Part shown: piece by piece, positions 44,860 through 56,825 of the stretch
Position numbering within the stretch: the first letter of the stretch is position 1
Layout: every line of letters starts with the position of its first letter
Origin: Smallanthus sonchifolius
Taxonomy: Eukaryota; Streptophyta; Magnoliopsida; Asterales; Asteraceae
Direction: 5' to 3'
NCBI GenBank assembly: GCA_023525975.1
Contig: CM042022.1
Location: 3,043,001 to 3,107,000, forward strand
Length of the DNA stretch: 64,000 nucleotides
Position numbers and translations under genes: made by a program
Notes under the pieces: model-generated
Database searches by the model: none
What the model was told of the DNA's origin: nothing
What the model saw: only the letters and a program-made list of their open reading frames with translations

Positions 44860-46842
44860 TGAAGCGCCCCAAACTGGGTACATCACTTAGTTGGAACAAA
44901 ACATTCAAACATAGTCCTTAAACCAGAAATCCGAATCTATTACAGCGGAAGTCTTTGAATTAAAACATTCATCAAACAATAATGTAACTCATTGTCTAAA
45001 ACATAAACTATCGGAATAGGAAATGTCAGTCTTCAGAGCGACGACCCGATGTCCATGCTATCCACCCCTCACGGCTCCTTTACTTTACTTTTTCTATACC
45101 TTTACTACCTGTCATGGATACTAAAAGTCAGCTAACGCTGGTGAGTTCTATTTTTACTTTAATCTGAAAACTTTCTTTTAGGTAGCTTAGTTTTATAAAA
45201 ATAAAATAAGCTTTTCTTTCTCTATCTTTAAAACACTTAAACTTCACTTTAAAACTTTACTACATTACAATTATAAAACTGTTACGTTAAAAACTTTAGC
45301 TTTGAGGCAACCGGTTAAGGTGTCCTCCTTTACTCTTTGCATCTTTACGTTTCACTCGTACATGACAAGTGACTATAACATTTTAACTATCACAGGTGGA
45401 TCTAAGATCCCTTTGCTCGCTTACACCTCAGGGTAAGACTTTTACTTTGATGTGCCCACACCTCAGGGTGTGACTTTCTCGCTTACACCGAAGTGAAGAC
45501 TCCTTTGCCTGCTCACACCAAAGTGTGAGACTTCTACTTTGCTTGCCTGCAGGACTTTTTACTTTGCGACTATAACGCAACTACTATGCAACTATACTAC
45601 GTCACATAATATAATGTCATTGAAACACATAACACATAGAAAAATATCACATATCAACACATAGGCACATAGTATGGCATTTTTCACTGTCACTGTCACT
45701 GTCAAGCTACATCGTGATGCAGCTTCTTTACCTTTCTTTACTTTAACTCTTTACTTTCTTTAAAACAAGTTTAAAGATAGCACTTTACTCTTTAACACTT
45801 TCTCTTTTATTTTTATAAAAACATATAATTCTTATAAAAATATACTTTATCTTTCAAAACTATCTCCTTAACAGTATGCATGCCAGACCTAAAACCGTTT
45901 AGGAAAAAAGGGCAATAAGAACTCACCAGACTTCTACTGTGTCTATCTCACTTAGCACTGAAACTTCAAGCTAGGTGGGATTCTATTATATTTGTTTCAT
46001 GTGTCACGAATGGAACAAGGTTATAACCTACATATCTCATCCGAAAACTCCTATGTCCAAAATCTTTTTCGATCGAAATTTATTTCGACCGAAAACTTTG
46101 GTGACAGAACTATTTTCTATTAATGGTTTTTCGTTCGAAAACTTTTGTCCGAGAACTGTTTTGTTCGAAAATATCTGTCCGAAACCCCTTTCTGTACAAA
46201 ATACTTTTCGACCGAAATGTCCTATCCGAGATACTTTTCGATTGAAAAGTTCTGTCATAGATATATGGTGTTCCGAAATACTTTTCGGACGTATCCGAGA
46301 TTTCGGACCATTCATGGAGATTTCAGACGATTCATCTGTTCTTGAACAGATCATTCGTTTTTGATCCAATTTCTAATCTTTTTACGTCCAAAACTTATAT
46401 CTAGATTCCATGAAGCTAGATACATACTTTTTAATCAAATCTACACATAAAAATCCCATCTTTTTATGAAAACCCACTTTAAAACCCTAAAACCCACTTT
46501 CAAATCTAAACTCGAATCTGAGAGTGTTTTGTTACCTGTTTCTATTTGATTTCTCCTTCTCTAACCTCCAGAGATGTTCCAGCAATGATTCACAGCAACA
46601 CGAAGGCCTTGGTGTGGATTCTTGGAGCTTTTTCTCTCTAGTCTCTCTCTGACTTCAATATGGTGAAGATGAAGTGTGGGGAGTGGAGAGGGTGGCTAGG
46701 GTTTTACTTCCTCCCCCTCCTTGTGCCCCCATACCCTGCCTAAGGCCCGATCTGCTCTAGCCTACTTATTCTTTCATTCTTTCTTTATTTTGTTATTCCA
46801 TAAGCGTCGTTTATTCTTTGTTGTAAATTTCAGGATGTTACA
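44860..46842 (-). repeat. G4 5' LTR, 1,983 bp
   Basis: TGAAGCGCCCC...GGATGTTACA in plus reading. It contains the TTTCG-NN-CGAAA hairpin array (46068-46285), the inverted blocks at 45138-45149 and 45918-45929, and a CACCTCAGGGTGTGAC-type second array (45390-45545). A promoter-like stretch with GAGAGAG-type and TAGTCTCTCTCTGAC words lies near 46630. Confidence 0.9.
46068..46285. repeat. G4 LTR hairpin array (TTTCGNNCGAAA)
   Basis: About seven short inverted repeats, such as TTTCGATCGAAA, TTTCGACCGAAA, TTTCGTTCGAAA and CCGAAATACTTTTCGG, are spaced 15-45 bases apart. The array lies about 560-775 bases from the LTR 5' end on the minus strand. Confidence 0.8.
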
Positions 46843-48334
46843 AAATACCTATTGTAAGTGGGTGTAAACGTTGAATTTTTATAATCGCGCAAGGCTGTTT
46901 TGAAACAGGAATTTTATGATATTTATAAAAATGTTGGGGATTAACCGAGAACTCGTTAGGGGTGTCTTTTATATGGTTGTAAACCTCAAGGTGTTTAAAA
47001 CTCTTTAGACAAGTTAGGGATGAGGTGTATCTTAATTTAGAATAAACTAAATTGTGGGTTTTCGGTTAAGTTGTGGGGTTTGATGTAATCACGGTGTCAC
47101 AAGTTTGTAACCCGGTTTAAATATAATTTTATCGTATGCGGTGTTTAAGGGGATTTACAAACCAAAGACAGATTAATGTTGCAAACTTAATAACGGTGAG
47201 TGGTGGGGGGTAATAAAAAGCTGTTAACCAGGAGGGTTGTGGTGTGAAATACAATGAATGTCGGTGTGTTATGTTGTTTAATCTTTACGGTGCGAATTAA
47301 CCTACTAATGGTGTTTGTAGTGTTTTAAATTCGTATTAACAGGGATATCAAAGGTGAAACGACCCGGTGTCGGGGTCTGGAGAATAAGGGAACAAAGAAG
47401 TATACAACGAAGTTTTAAATCGTTGTGGGAGTCATGACTCGGGGGTGACGCTTGACACGCTTCGAGTTTATATATTCGAATTATATTTGCAAAGTTATAT
47501 ATGGAATGAGAGTCCTCACTTAGCTTCGGCTAATTAGTTATGTTGGTGGTGATGTGTAGGTATGAAAAGTCGTTTATACACGGAGGTAGAAAAGATCTAT
47601 GGATTAAGCGGGCCGGCTTGGATTATATATCTATGGGGGATTAATTGGAGGCGTATATCTTGGAGTAACGGGAGGGTCAAAGAGGTGGTTTAACCCGACT
47701 TAAAAGATAAGTGAATAAATAAACAATTTCTAATTATTTGGTTTGGGTGATAAACACATAATCACATGTGTGTGTATATATATATGTGTGTGTGTGTGTG
47801 TGTTTGTGTGTGTTAACGGGGATAATACCATAGAAATATTTGAATTATGAGTTAACTAACTGTTGAGTGATGACACATGACAGTTTTGAATGGTGAAAGG
47901 CGTTGGTGATCAAGTAAAGGGATCGGGTCAACGTGATGTAGATTTGGAGTCGGCGCGGTGCATGATTTTACATGGTTGTTTCGTAAAGTCTTTTCATTCA
48001 CATTATTGTTTTTTAATTGGTGTCTTGGAGTATAAACTCCATGTTGGTTTATTACATGTCAATGTATCCATGGATGTTTTGGTCACTTGGTTTTATTTCA
48101 TTTGGTGTCTAAACACTTTAATGTTTCGTAAGGGTGGTTTGTTTTACGAACGGGTCATGTCGAAATTTTATGAGAAAACTCGGGTGCGATTTATGAGTAT
48201 TCCTTGGGTGAATGTTGGTGTAATATTATATAAGGTGTTATTTTTGGTGAAATGAGTTCTTATTTAAAAAGAAAAATATAGGCCTATTTTCAGCAAGATG
48301 TTTAAATTTATGTTTTAAATATTCGGGTGTTACG

Positions 48335-48505
48335 TGTCATTCCCCGACGACACTAAGTGTGTCGCCAACAATATCTAGTGACAATCAAGTCCACGACACT
48401 AAGTCCAGAATGCAAGTTCTGGCGACGCTGTGAGTGTGCCTAGCGACGCTGATCAGTTACAGGTGACACTAGGCCTGGCGACACTTGCCATGTCCCGGTA
48501 GAGGT
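48335..48505 (+). mobile_element. G6 LTR, right part with GCGACACT hairpins
   Basis: It continues the unit interrupted at 26660. It holds GACGACACTAAGTGTGTCGCC and several more GCGACGCT, GACACTA and AGTGTCGC words in both orientations. It ends near CCATGTCCCGG, where the hAT fragment begins; no LTR 3' end is seen, so it is truncated. Confidence 0.5.
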
Positions 48506-49090
48506 GCACAAACAAACCGGATCCGAATCTGATCCGACGGATTATCCAAAATCGGATCCGACACTAACCGGTTAAAAAAGAACCGGACCGGATTTTTTTA
48601 GGACCCGGCGGATCCAGAACTGGTCCCGAGGTTTTATACGAACCGGATAAAAATCGGACAAAAAGAGGATAAAATGGAACCGGTTTTTTGGGGACAAAAT
48701 GGAACCGGTTTGTCCGGTTCTAACCGTTGGGGGAAAAACGACACTAACCGGTTATTAAAGCCGTTTTTTTTTTGTTTTTGAGACTTGAAACTTAGTATAA
48801 ATAGGTATTGGGGGTATGAGTTAGTTCACAACAACATTCTAGCTGTCAAAACACAAAAACGCTCTCAAAACGCAAAAAAAAAACGCTCACTTTTTACGCT
48901 CTCATGGCTTCCGGTTCCACTTCGCAAGCACTAAAAATTCCATTGGTGGTTATGCTAGCGACGCCACGGTGGTGAGAGTACTTCCTTGCTCCCGAAACCA
49001 AGAGATATGGGCTCATTTCGAGTTATGTGAAATGTCGAACGGTTCGTAAAAGGCTCGTTGCAAACGTTGTGGTAAAATTTTAGGTGCTGC
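48506..49090 (+). mobile_element. hAT transposon 5' fragment with BED zinc-finger remnant
   Basis: The left part is dense in AACCGGATCC and CCGGTT words, as in hAT subterminal regions. An ATG at 48904 (MASGSTSQALKIP) is followed by a frame change, then EIWAHFELCEMSNGS, a stop, and KARCKRCGKILGA (49002-49090). The WxHF...C-x2-C layout is that of the BED finger at the N-terminus of plant hAT transposases. The fragment is cut at 49090 by the next LTR, and the transposase body is missing. Confidence 0.7.
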
Positions 49091-50397
49091 TGTCACACCC
49101 GGCCGGCGACGGATTGTACGGCGGGGCTGACGCGGTCGTTCATAAGCACATGATCATCTATTAATAAGTGACAATATTTATTCATTGAAATTAAAGCATT
49201 CGTTACAGTAGTAAATGAAAACAAAGTGTTCAAAAACATAACATAATTCAGATTTAAACTAGGTCCAGTCCTATATGATCAGATAGAATCCTCAAACTGG
49301 TGCACCTGAAACATGTGAGTAAATGTCAACTACAAGTAGTTGGTGAGAAAAATAGGTTTTGACACCAAACAAAAGTTAAGTAAAAAGGATTTGAAATTCA
49401 ATATGTTCAAAGCATAACTAAGGCATAAATGTGAAAACATACAAGGTTTCAAGTGTACAATCAAGCCGTAGTAAATGGAAAACTGGTAAGCACAATCCAA
49501 CTGATTGAGTTTTGGAAAAATAGTAATATGGTACACACAAAAACCCGCCAAGGTCTGTGTTAACTAGTATCGGTTTCCCGTATAAATGATCATAAAAGGT
49601 ATTGCCTTAGGCTTGGGACGTAGCAAGTTAATGATTGTACTGAACATGAACACACGTATGGTCGCCAAGTAGTTTAAGACATAAAGCACATAGTAAATAG
49701 CATGAGAACAAATGGTATTGAATTTGGTATGTATAGTATGTAAACATGTTCCACCCCAAGTATTTGTAAACAATAGTAAAAAGAAAGAGGGCTATGAAAC
49801 TCACTTGAAATGAAGCTAATAAGTTGTATGAGTTGCAAATGGAAAGTAGGCTTCGTGAGGATTCCTCACAGTTAACCTGTATGGATAAATTTGTATTCTA
49901 AACTCTATGTATGTCTAAAGGTAATAAGAAATCTTGTGATTGTAGGGTTTCATAGGATTTGGGATTTGGGATTTGGATATGGGACTTGTACAAGTTGGAA
50001 AGGAAATATATATGTTTAAAATGATAAAGTAATACTAATTGGAAGAAATTAGAAACTCTTAATAGTATTTACAATAATGGTATGTTTGAATTTATTTATA
50101 TGATTATTCTAAAATAATTTAATAAATAAACTATGAAATAAAAAAAGGGTTGAATGATAATACGTTTGAATTTATTTATAAATTATTCTAAAAATAATTA
50201 ATAAATAAGTTATGAAATGAAAAGGGTTTCAATTAATTATTTTATGTAAATAAAATAACTAATTAAACTATTTAAATAATCTCTTCTAAATGATTTATAA
50301 AAGAGGTAAATATAAGTGTTAAATGAAATAAATTGAATTTGTATAATTATTCATCTAAATTAATTATTTAAGCATTTCTATAAGTCTTAAAATGTTT

Positions 50398-50452
<55 letters not shown>

Positions 50453-51746
50453 ACAATAATTATTTATAAAATTTAGAGATGTGAGATAATAATGTTTAAA
50501 CAATTAATTAAAATTTGTTTAATACATTACTATTTTATAGATAAAACAATGTAATTAGATTTGTCTAAATAAATCACTTATACTGTTTATTTAGGAATTT
50601 ATAAAATTTCAAATATGTTTTTAATTAAAATAAATAGGATATCAATCTATGTTTTTCTGATTTAAAAATTACTAAGCATTTTTATTGGATTTAAAAGGAA
50701 TAATTCTGAAATTTAAATCACTAATTCTTGCATTAAAATAATCAGAAATCCTTTAAAACAAAAAAGAAAAAAAAGGGGGGGGGAGGCCGGGGGACTATGG
50801 GGCAAGCGCTTTAACCATCTAATCTGGGCTTAAAGCCTTGCTAGAAATAGACTTGTCATCCCTTTAACAAGTACACAAATCGTCCCCCTTCTTCTCCAAC
50901 ACCCAACCCGTAAACCCTAGCCCCTAATTCGATTTGATTGGCCAACTATCGATCACGCAAACATGGGGCTATTAATCTCTGGATAGGAACAAATCTGTTG
51001 ATGCATAGATTACCTGAAATAGTTACAAATCGAGGGAGGACGATGGGTGAGCAGGTCCGACGTCTCCCGACTTCAATTCGTGTTCCAGAGGCGGATTTAG
51101 ATGCGTTTGACGGTTTAGAAAGTAGGAATGGGATGTTGCGAAGAAGTATGACTCAATTTGTAGGTTTGATTTCACCCGAAATGTGCCATTGATGATCACA
51201 TTATAAGGATCAGTTACGGGTTTTAATTTGAGTTTAATTCGACATAACTAGTTTAAATTGATCCATCATTGGGGTTTAAGTTCAATCAGGTAACGTATAC
51301 GCATGTTTTAATCCAGTTAACCATGATTAAATCTTCGAATTAGAACTGGAATCGACCGAGTTTGACCTTGGAAAAGTCAACAGCAGCGAGTGAGGAAAAA
51401 TGGGTTTAAAACTCTGCTTATGAGCAAATTGCGTTGGTATAACCGTCTGGATTTGGTCGGGTAACATCTGCGTATGGTTTGGGTGCATTAGCATCATGGA
51501 ATTCGGCAATTTGAAATCGATTTTGGGTGTGTTGACTTTTCTAAAGTCAAGATCGAATGGGGTAGGGTTCAAAATCATGGAGGCCCAAGTTGGAAGGGTT
51601 CAAAGTGACTAAGGGGGTTTCAAGAGTATTTAGAGGGGGTTCATTAGTCATGCAAGGGTTCAAGGTCCAAATTAATTACATTAAGTTCATTTAACATAAT
51701 CCAATGTAGATACATAATCACATATTTATTTATAAGTAAATACATG
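49091..51746 (-). mobile_element. G8: LTR-like stretch, probably minus strand
   Basis: It opens TGTCACACCCGGCCGGCGAC. A TTGGTGAG block (about 49340) and a GAAACTCACTT block (about 49796) lie in the positions of the paired blocks of G2 and G4, which suggests an LTR read on the minus strand. A 40-base AT microsatellite lies at 50401-50440. A CT-rich leader-like region (CCCCTTCTTCTCCAACACCC) is at about 50885. The right boundary is not certain; the next recognisable LTR start is at 51747. No gene is supported, although short frames exist at 50938 and 51327. Confidence 0.45.
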
Positions 51747-52795
51747 TGTAACGAACCGATTTTTGGCTTTATCTTATAATATGTTTATTATATTACTAAG
51801 TGGGTGTTTTAAAATAAAATGAAAGTAGATGTGTTTATTGAATTCACTAAATAACCTAAGTTTTGGATGAAAGGGGTAATTTAAAAAAGGGAAGGACTAG
51901 AATTGTAGTTAGCCAATTCTTGATTTGGCTTTTATCATATATGTCGACACACACACCAGGGAGGTGTGTGTGTCGTGGTTAAGAGAGAAGAAGAGAAGAG
52001 GAGCAAAATTGGTCAAGAACTTCAATTGATAAGATTGCATGGTTGATTTGGAAGATTTGACGTACACAACTCTTTCTAATCATCAAGTGAGTATCATCTT
52101 TCTCTCTAATTCACCATGGATTATTGGTTTAAGTAAAGTGTTGATAGATGAACTTTAATAATCTAAAATTGAGGATTGTATTGAGTAAATTGTTGATAAG
52201 GGTGATTATTCTAGTATTAATAAAGCTAGATGAACAACAAATTGAAGTTAATTTCATTTAATTACAAGTTTAATAATTAGGGTTCTTGAGACCCAAAATT
52301 GGGGGTTTTGAATCTGGGATGTTTGGTTGTGTATTTGATTATGTTTTAGTGTTCGTAAGGTTAGATAAACACAATTTCATGTAAAAATCTTTTGGCTTTG
52401 GTGAATTTTGATTTGGATGGAAATAGAGAATGTTGGGTGAAAACCTTAATGGGTCAAATGGGTAAAGTTCGGTTTTGTATGATTAAAAGATGGTGTATGG
52501 CTTGGTTAATCAAGTCTTGTTGTAGAGTGAAGTGAATAGGGTCTTGGGAGGGTGAAAGTACCTAAATTGGTGATTAACAAGATCATAGATTACTAAACTA
52601 AGTGTGAATTTTTAGGTAATCGATTTGTCAAAGCCGAGGAGCATCCGGGAGCTTCTAACGCCAAAGGTAAGTGCTTTGCACTTATTTAGTACTAGATATG
52701 AAATTTGTGATAAGTATCTTTGTGTTATATTATGTACTTGTCAATGTCATAATTGAATTATATGAACTTGATAGTACTTGACTTATTATGTGGTG
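51747..52795 (+). mobile_element. G7: LTR start, plus strand, interrupted by G2
   Basis: TGTAACGAACCG opens a gypsy-type LTR. A promoter/leader-like GA-rich tract (GAGAGAAGAAGAGAAGAGG near 51990) follows, then AGGTAAGTGCTTTGCACTT at about 52665, a donor-like and partly palindromic block. The sequence breaks off at the G2 LTR, and the remainder would lie beyond the window. Confidence 0.5.
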
Positions 52796-53229
52796 TGTAA
52801 GGCCCCAAACCCGGGAGGCCTCACGTATTGGATTTACTCATCAACACATAGCATTATAAACATAAGTCATTCATTAACACATCGGAAACGATTTAAAACT
52901 TCAACATACGCAGCGGAAACATAAACATATCTAATACAATTTGTCTTTAACAATGTCAAGTTAAAACATAACATAAACGTAAACGGGATGCCAGACGCTG
53001 ATCTTCGGGTAACCCTTCTCGCTAAGCCAAGCATCCACATCCATCAACAGCACCTGCACCTAACTGATATGCATACTAAAAATCAGCAACGCTGATTGAG
53101 TTCTAACGTTTACTTTAAATCAATTATGAAAAAGATTTACTAATACATACATACTGCCCTTAAGGCAAAACTTAGCATACTTCACTTTTCAAAAACAGTT
53201 TAAAACAATCATAAGGTAGCCACAAATCC

Positions 53230-53560
53230 CTTGTCACTGTTGGTACTGCCCTTGTGAGATATACCACTTAACCGTTAATTCTTATCACTGCTGATATTGT
53301 CCTCGTGATCAGTACCACTTATCCGTCAAATCCTTGCCATTACTGGTATTATCCTCGTGAGAAATACCGCTTAGCATGATGTTGTCCTCGCGATCAACAA
53401 CCGGTATTGTCCTCGTGATCAATACCGCTCAGCATAGTTTGGTCCTCGTGACCCAAGGTCCTTGTGACCCACTGATGTTGTCCTCGTGATCAACACCACA
53501 CGACACGATGTTGTCCTCGTGATCAACACCGGGTATTGTACTCGTGATCAATACCGCTTA
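53230..53560. repeat. G2 LTR second array (GTCCTCGTGATCAA)
   Basis: About ten copies of a TTGTCCTCGTGATCAAYACC-like unit, each with the palindromic core TGATCA, alternate with GGTATTG and GATGTTG. The other G2 LTR has the homologous array at about 57265-57590, with different point changes and unit variants. Confidence 0.88.
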
Positions 53561-54285
53561 ACTGGTACATGGGGGATTGCGTAGTCCCCCGAGCAAACGC
53601 CGTCACTCATCCCAATTGTACAACTGTTAACGAGCCATCAAGACTCTTACTAATGGGTAGCACCCATATCTGGCATTCTGTACAAGTAACATCTGTCCCA
53701 AAGACCTTATCCAACTGGTTCACTTCCCGTAGGAAGACTGTTCACTTTCTGTTCATAAACTTTCTTTAACTTGATCATACTAAACATATATCATGCATTT
53801 CTTTATGTATATGAAAATATAGTAAACGCTTGCCAATGATATAACTATACTTTACTTGAACATAACCTGTCATAAATATCATGCGTTTATTTATGAAAAT
53901 ATAGTAAACGCTTGCCAATGATATAACTATACTTTACTCAAAACGTACATTTGCCTCTTTTAAACTTGTCACAAAAATACAGCTTTCACTTTGTTTATTA
54001 ATATAAAAATATGTAATAAACGCTTTACACTAAGTATGCACACCACCCCTAAAGAAGGCAAAAAGAGGATTAGAACTCACCTAGTATCTTAGCTGGAATG
54101 GTCTACCGGATCTCACACAATCTGAACAATCATAACAATTCGACACGTATCAGACTTAACTTGACACTAAACGGTTTCACCATTTCTGGCTAGGAGAACT
54201 TAAGGCTAAGTTTACCTTTTTTCTATCCTGACGAACATACTGACTTCACTAACCAACTATATATACCCATAAACTTGATGCATGC

Positions 54286-54478
54286 GCACTTAGCAAGTGT
54301 GCAGGGCCTTGTTCTTGCGTATATAATAAGTACGCAGACTTCGTTCTTGCGTACTTGATAAGTACGCAGGCTTTGCTTCTTGTGTACTTGATAAGTACGC
54401 AGGACCTGCTTCTTGCGTACTTGATAAATACGCAGGCTTTGCTTCTTGCGTACCTGATAAGTACGCACGAGCTGCTTG
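54286..54478. repeat. G2 LTR hairpin array (TGCGTACTT-loop-AAGTACGCA)
   Basis: Six units are spaced about 33 bases apart: TGCGCACTTAGCAAGTGTGC, then five of the TTGCGTACTTGATAAGTACG type with single-base variants in the arms. The stem is 9 bases with a 3-4 base loop. The array is about 490-680 bases from the LTR 5' end on the minus strand. Confidence 0.92.
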
Positions 54479-55222
54479 CGACCAGCCTTCTTCCCCGCAA
54501 AAACACTGAATTTTTCATGCAGTCAAGATCCGAACTTTTTACGTTCAAAACTTGTGTTTTCTAACCGAGAGTCTGAATCTATACTTTGTTTCCATTTTTA
54601 AACGTAAAAACCCAACCTTTACCCAGTTTTCTTAAAAATCCAACTCATAACAAAAACTCAGATCTAGGAGAATCAGTTACCTGTAAACGCTTCTTCTTCG
54701 CAGCTAAACGTTCCAGATACGTATGCCTACGATCCTATGAGCTCGGATTTGAAAACCGAGACTTTCTCTCTCTAGGCTCTCTCCCACCTTCTCTCTCTAG
54801 AAAACAAAAATGGTGTTGGAAGTGAGGGTTGGTCTTGAGGCTTATAAGGGGCCCAAACCCCCTCCCATTCTCAGCCCATACACCCGACCCAAGCCCTCTA
54901 TCCTTTTTCTTTTAAATTTATTATTCTCGTGAACTATTACGTGTCCTAAAGCTCGGGATGTTACAAGTCTACCCTCCTTACAATAGGTTTCGTCCTCGAA
55001 ACCTGCCATAAGCTATACTGATAGCAAATCACAGAATGGGTGGCATAAACTATAGCTATGCAAGGCAGCTTAGTCATGAAGGCCATTGTGATTAACTACC
55101 GCCGAGGGTCTAATCAGGGAAATATCTAGTTCTAAGGCTTCTAAGCTAATGGGGCTAATTAATCATTTAAGGATTCAATAACATGATCATGCCATAGTAA
55201 AAATAGTAGTTTGCAACGTACC

Positions 55223-56511
55223 TTACTGAGTTATCTGGTAAGCCCTTGCTTTGGCCTTGTTGATGTAGGGTTCCTTCTTTGCACCCTTACCCTTTCCGGA
55301 TCCTCCCGCTTCCGGCTCTTTGTGCTCTCTACAGTCTCGGCTCAAATGCCCCAGCTCTCCACAGTTGTGTCACCTAGGCTTCACCGGGCAGTCACGAGAT
55401 TGGTGTCCAAACTTTCCACACCTAAAGCATCCCGCCTGCCCATCTCTACACTCTCCTCCGTGCCTTTTCCCACATTTTCCACACAGACCCTCCGCTTCTA
55501 ACCTTGACTTCCTATCACTAGGACCATGAAGGTCCTCCCTAGTCCGCTTAGCCGCCTGTTTCTTAGGCGCTTCAGAAATGACTTCAGAGGCAATGTCATC
55601 ATAGACAACTCCGCTCAGAACAACCACCGACTCAAAGGTACTCGGTGTGTTGGTCTTTACAAAGGTACGTATCTTTGGAGGCAATCCTTGGACATAGTAG
55701 TCAATCCTCCTCTCCTCGGTTGTCACCAAATGGGTCACGAGTCGTGCCAACTCATTGTACTTGGAGGTGTATTGCCGGTGAGTCATGAGTCCGGCTTGCA
55801 GAGTCAAGAATTCTCTTTCCACCTTGTGCACCTCGTTCTTAGGACAAAATTTTTCAATTACTAATGCTTTCAGATCATTCCACCTCATTATCTCGACCGC
55901 TTGGTCACCCTTAGCCTGTTTCACAGTCTCCCACCAGTGTGCTGCCTCTCCCTTCAGTGACTTAGCTGCGAACCTGGCCGCTTGATCCGGTCGGCAGTCA
56001 CTGGGGTGGATGGTGGATTCCATGCCATTGGCCCAATCTAAAGTATCAACTGCTTCTTTCTCCCCAGTTAGCTCAGGGGATCACAACCACGAAATGTCGT
56101 GTAATTGCATCCGCGAGTAGGCGGTGCAACATTCTCCACCAGAACTGGTCCTCCCATGGCTGGAAGCACCACTGGCCCTTCAGTGGCTGGGATTATGTTG
56201 GGGTTCTCCTTGGCCTTCCTCAAAGCTTCGTCTAGTATGGCCGGTAAGGTTTCATTTAGCAGTCGGATGAATTCCCGGTCGAGAGCTGCTTGTACGGCTG
56301 GTTCAAACTCAAACGGCTGGTCATCTCCTTCCGCATGTTCAGCATTGTGCTGACTAATCTCCGTCTCAGTATGGGTAGTGTGAACACTTCCCTCAATCCC
56401 TTGGTTTATGCTAGCTCCACCGCGACGGACTGTACGTCCACCATGTCTTCCTCCTCCACCTCCTCTAGTTCCTCCACGTCTAGCTATTTCTAACTGAAAG
56501 ATAGAGAACAA
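55223..56511 (-). pseudogene. G2 gag, broken
   Basis: It opens near LEIARRGGTRGGGGGRHGGR, a basic Gly/Arg start. RGCNYTTFRGCDP leads to a frameshift between 56068 and 56023. The capsid continues with STIHPSDCRPDQAARFAAKS, FCPKNEVHKVEREFLTLQAG and YYVQGLPPKIRTFVKTNTPS. Zinc knuckles CGKCGKRHGGEC and CFRCGKFGHQSRDC follow. A TGA at 55370 is followed in the same frame by a third knuckle HNCGELGHLSRDC and KARAYQITQ, then TAA at 55223. The G1 equivalent of that point runs on into protease, so G2 lost pol exactly at the gag/protease border. It is collinear with G1 and G4 gag. Confidence 0.88.
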
Positions 56512-56811
56512 AGGGATTTAATTTCATCATGCTAGGGAATATGTAGAACACAATAAGTAAGGTAAGATGTTAATATACACTGGCCATCTGCAATTAACCA
56601 TTACATCACTTTTTGTTTTCTATTTATTCGCTTTCATGATTCCACTAAAGCCTCTATTCTTATCTTGACACTCTAAAACAAGGAAAGAAACTTTACTTAC
56701 TATACACATCTGGTGCTTTGGCTTGAGTTACCCGTTACTGGCATCCGCTACTTGGTCCCATTCTCAGTTTAAGTCTGGACATCGGGGATGTCCAAATCTC
56801 TCAAACTATGC

Positions 56812-56825
56812 CTCTGATACCAACT
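56812..56825 (-). promoter_or_regulatory. G2 primer binding site
   Basis: Plus-strand CTGATACCAACT adjoins the 5' LTR. Its reverse complement is the AGTTGGTATCAG that primes from initiator-Met tRNA. Confidence 0.85.

Larger units (their letters stand above)
28412..46842 (-). mobile_element. G4: Ty3/gypsy element, minus strand, hosting the SIRE insertion
   Basis: The element is bounded by AAATA at 28407-28411 and 46843-46847, a perfect 5-bp target duplication. In its own orientation it has a 5' LTR (46842-44860), primer site, leader and gag. Gag is split by the Copia element and resumes to a protease segment, followed by a truncated 3' LTR (29008-28412). RT, RNase H and integrase are absent. 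The deletion joins protease code directly to mid-LTR sequence. Without the 13.6-kb insert and its duplication it is about 4.8 kb. Confidence 0.88.
26661..48334 (+). mobile_element. G5: solo LTR of about 3.2 kb, split by the G4 element
   Basis: The left part is 26661-28411 and the right part is 46848-48334. It begins TGTAACATCTCG and ends ATTCGGGTGTTACG, an LTR end in which the final A would be mutated to G. TGTCA lies immediately outside both ends; the match actually extends to ACGTGTCA. There is no primer site or coding region, so it is best read as a solo LTR. A 121-codon open frame at 47890-48255 has no recognisable domain. A microsatellite of TA/TG lies at 47768-47812. Confidence 0.65.
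52796..54965 (-). repeat. G2 3' LTR, 2,170 bp
   Basis: TGTAAGGCCCC...CGGGATGTTACA in plus reading. It carries the TGCGTACTT hairpin array (54286-54478), the inverted blocks at 53098-53106 and 54070-54078, and the GTCCTCGTGATCAA array (53230-53560). Confidence 0.92.

Noticed and set aside
47890..48255. 121-codon open frame in the right part of the G5 LTR
   Set aside because: It has no recognisable domain, lies inside a solo LTR and shows no promoter or splice context.
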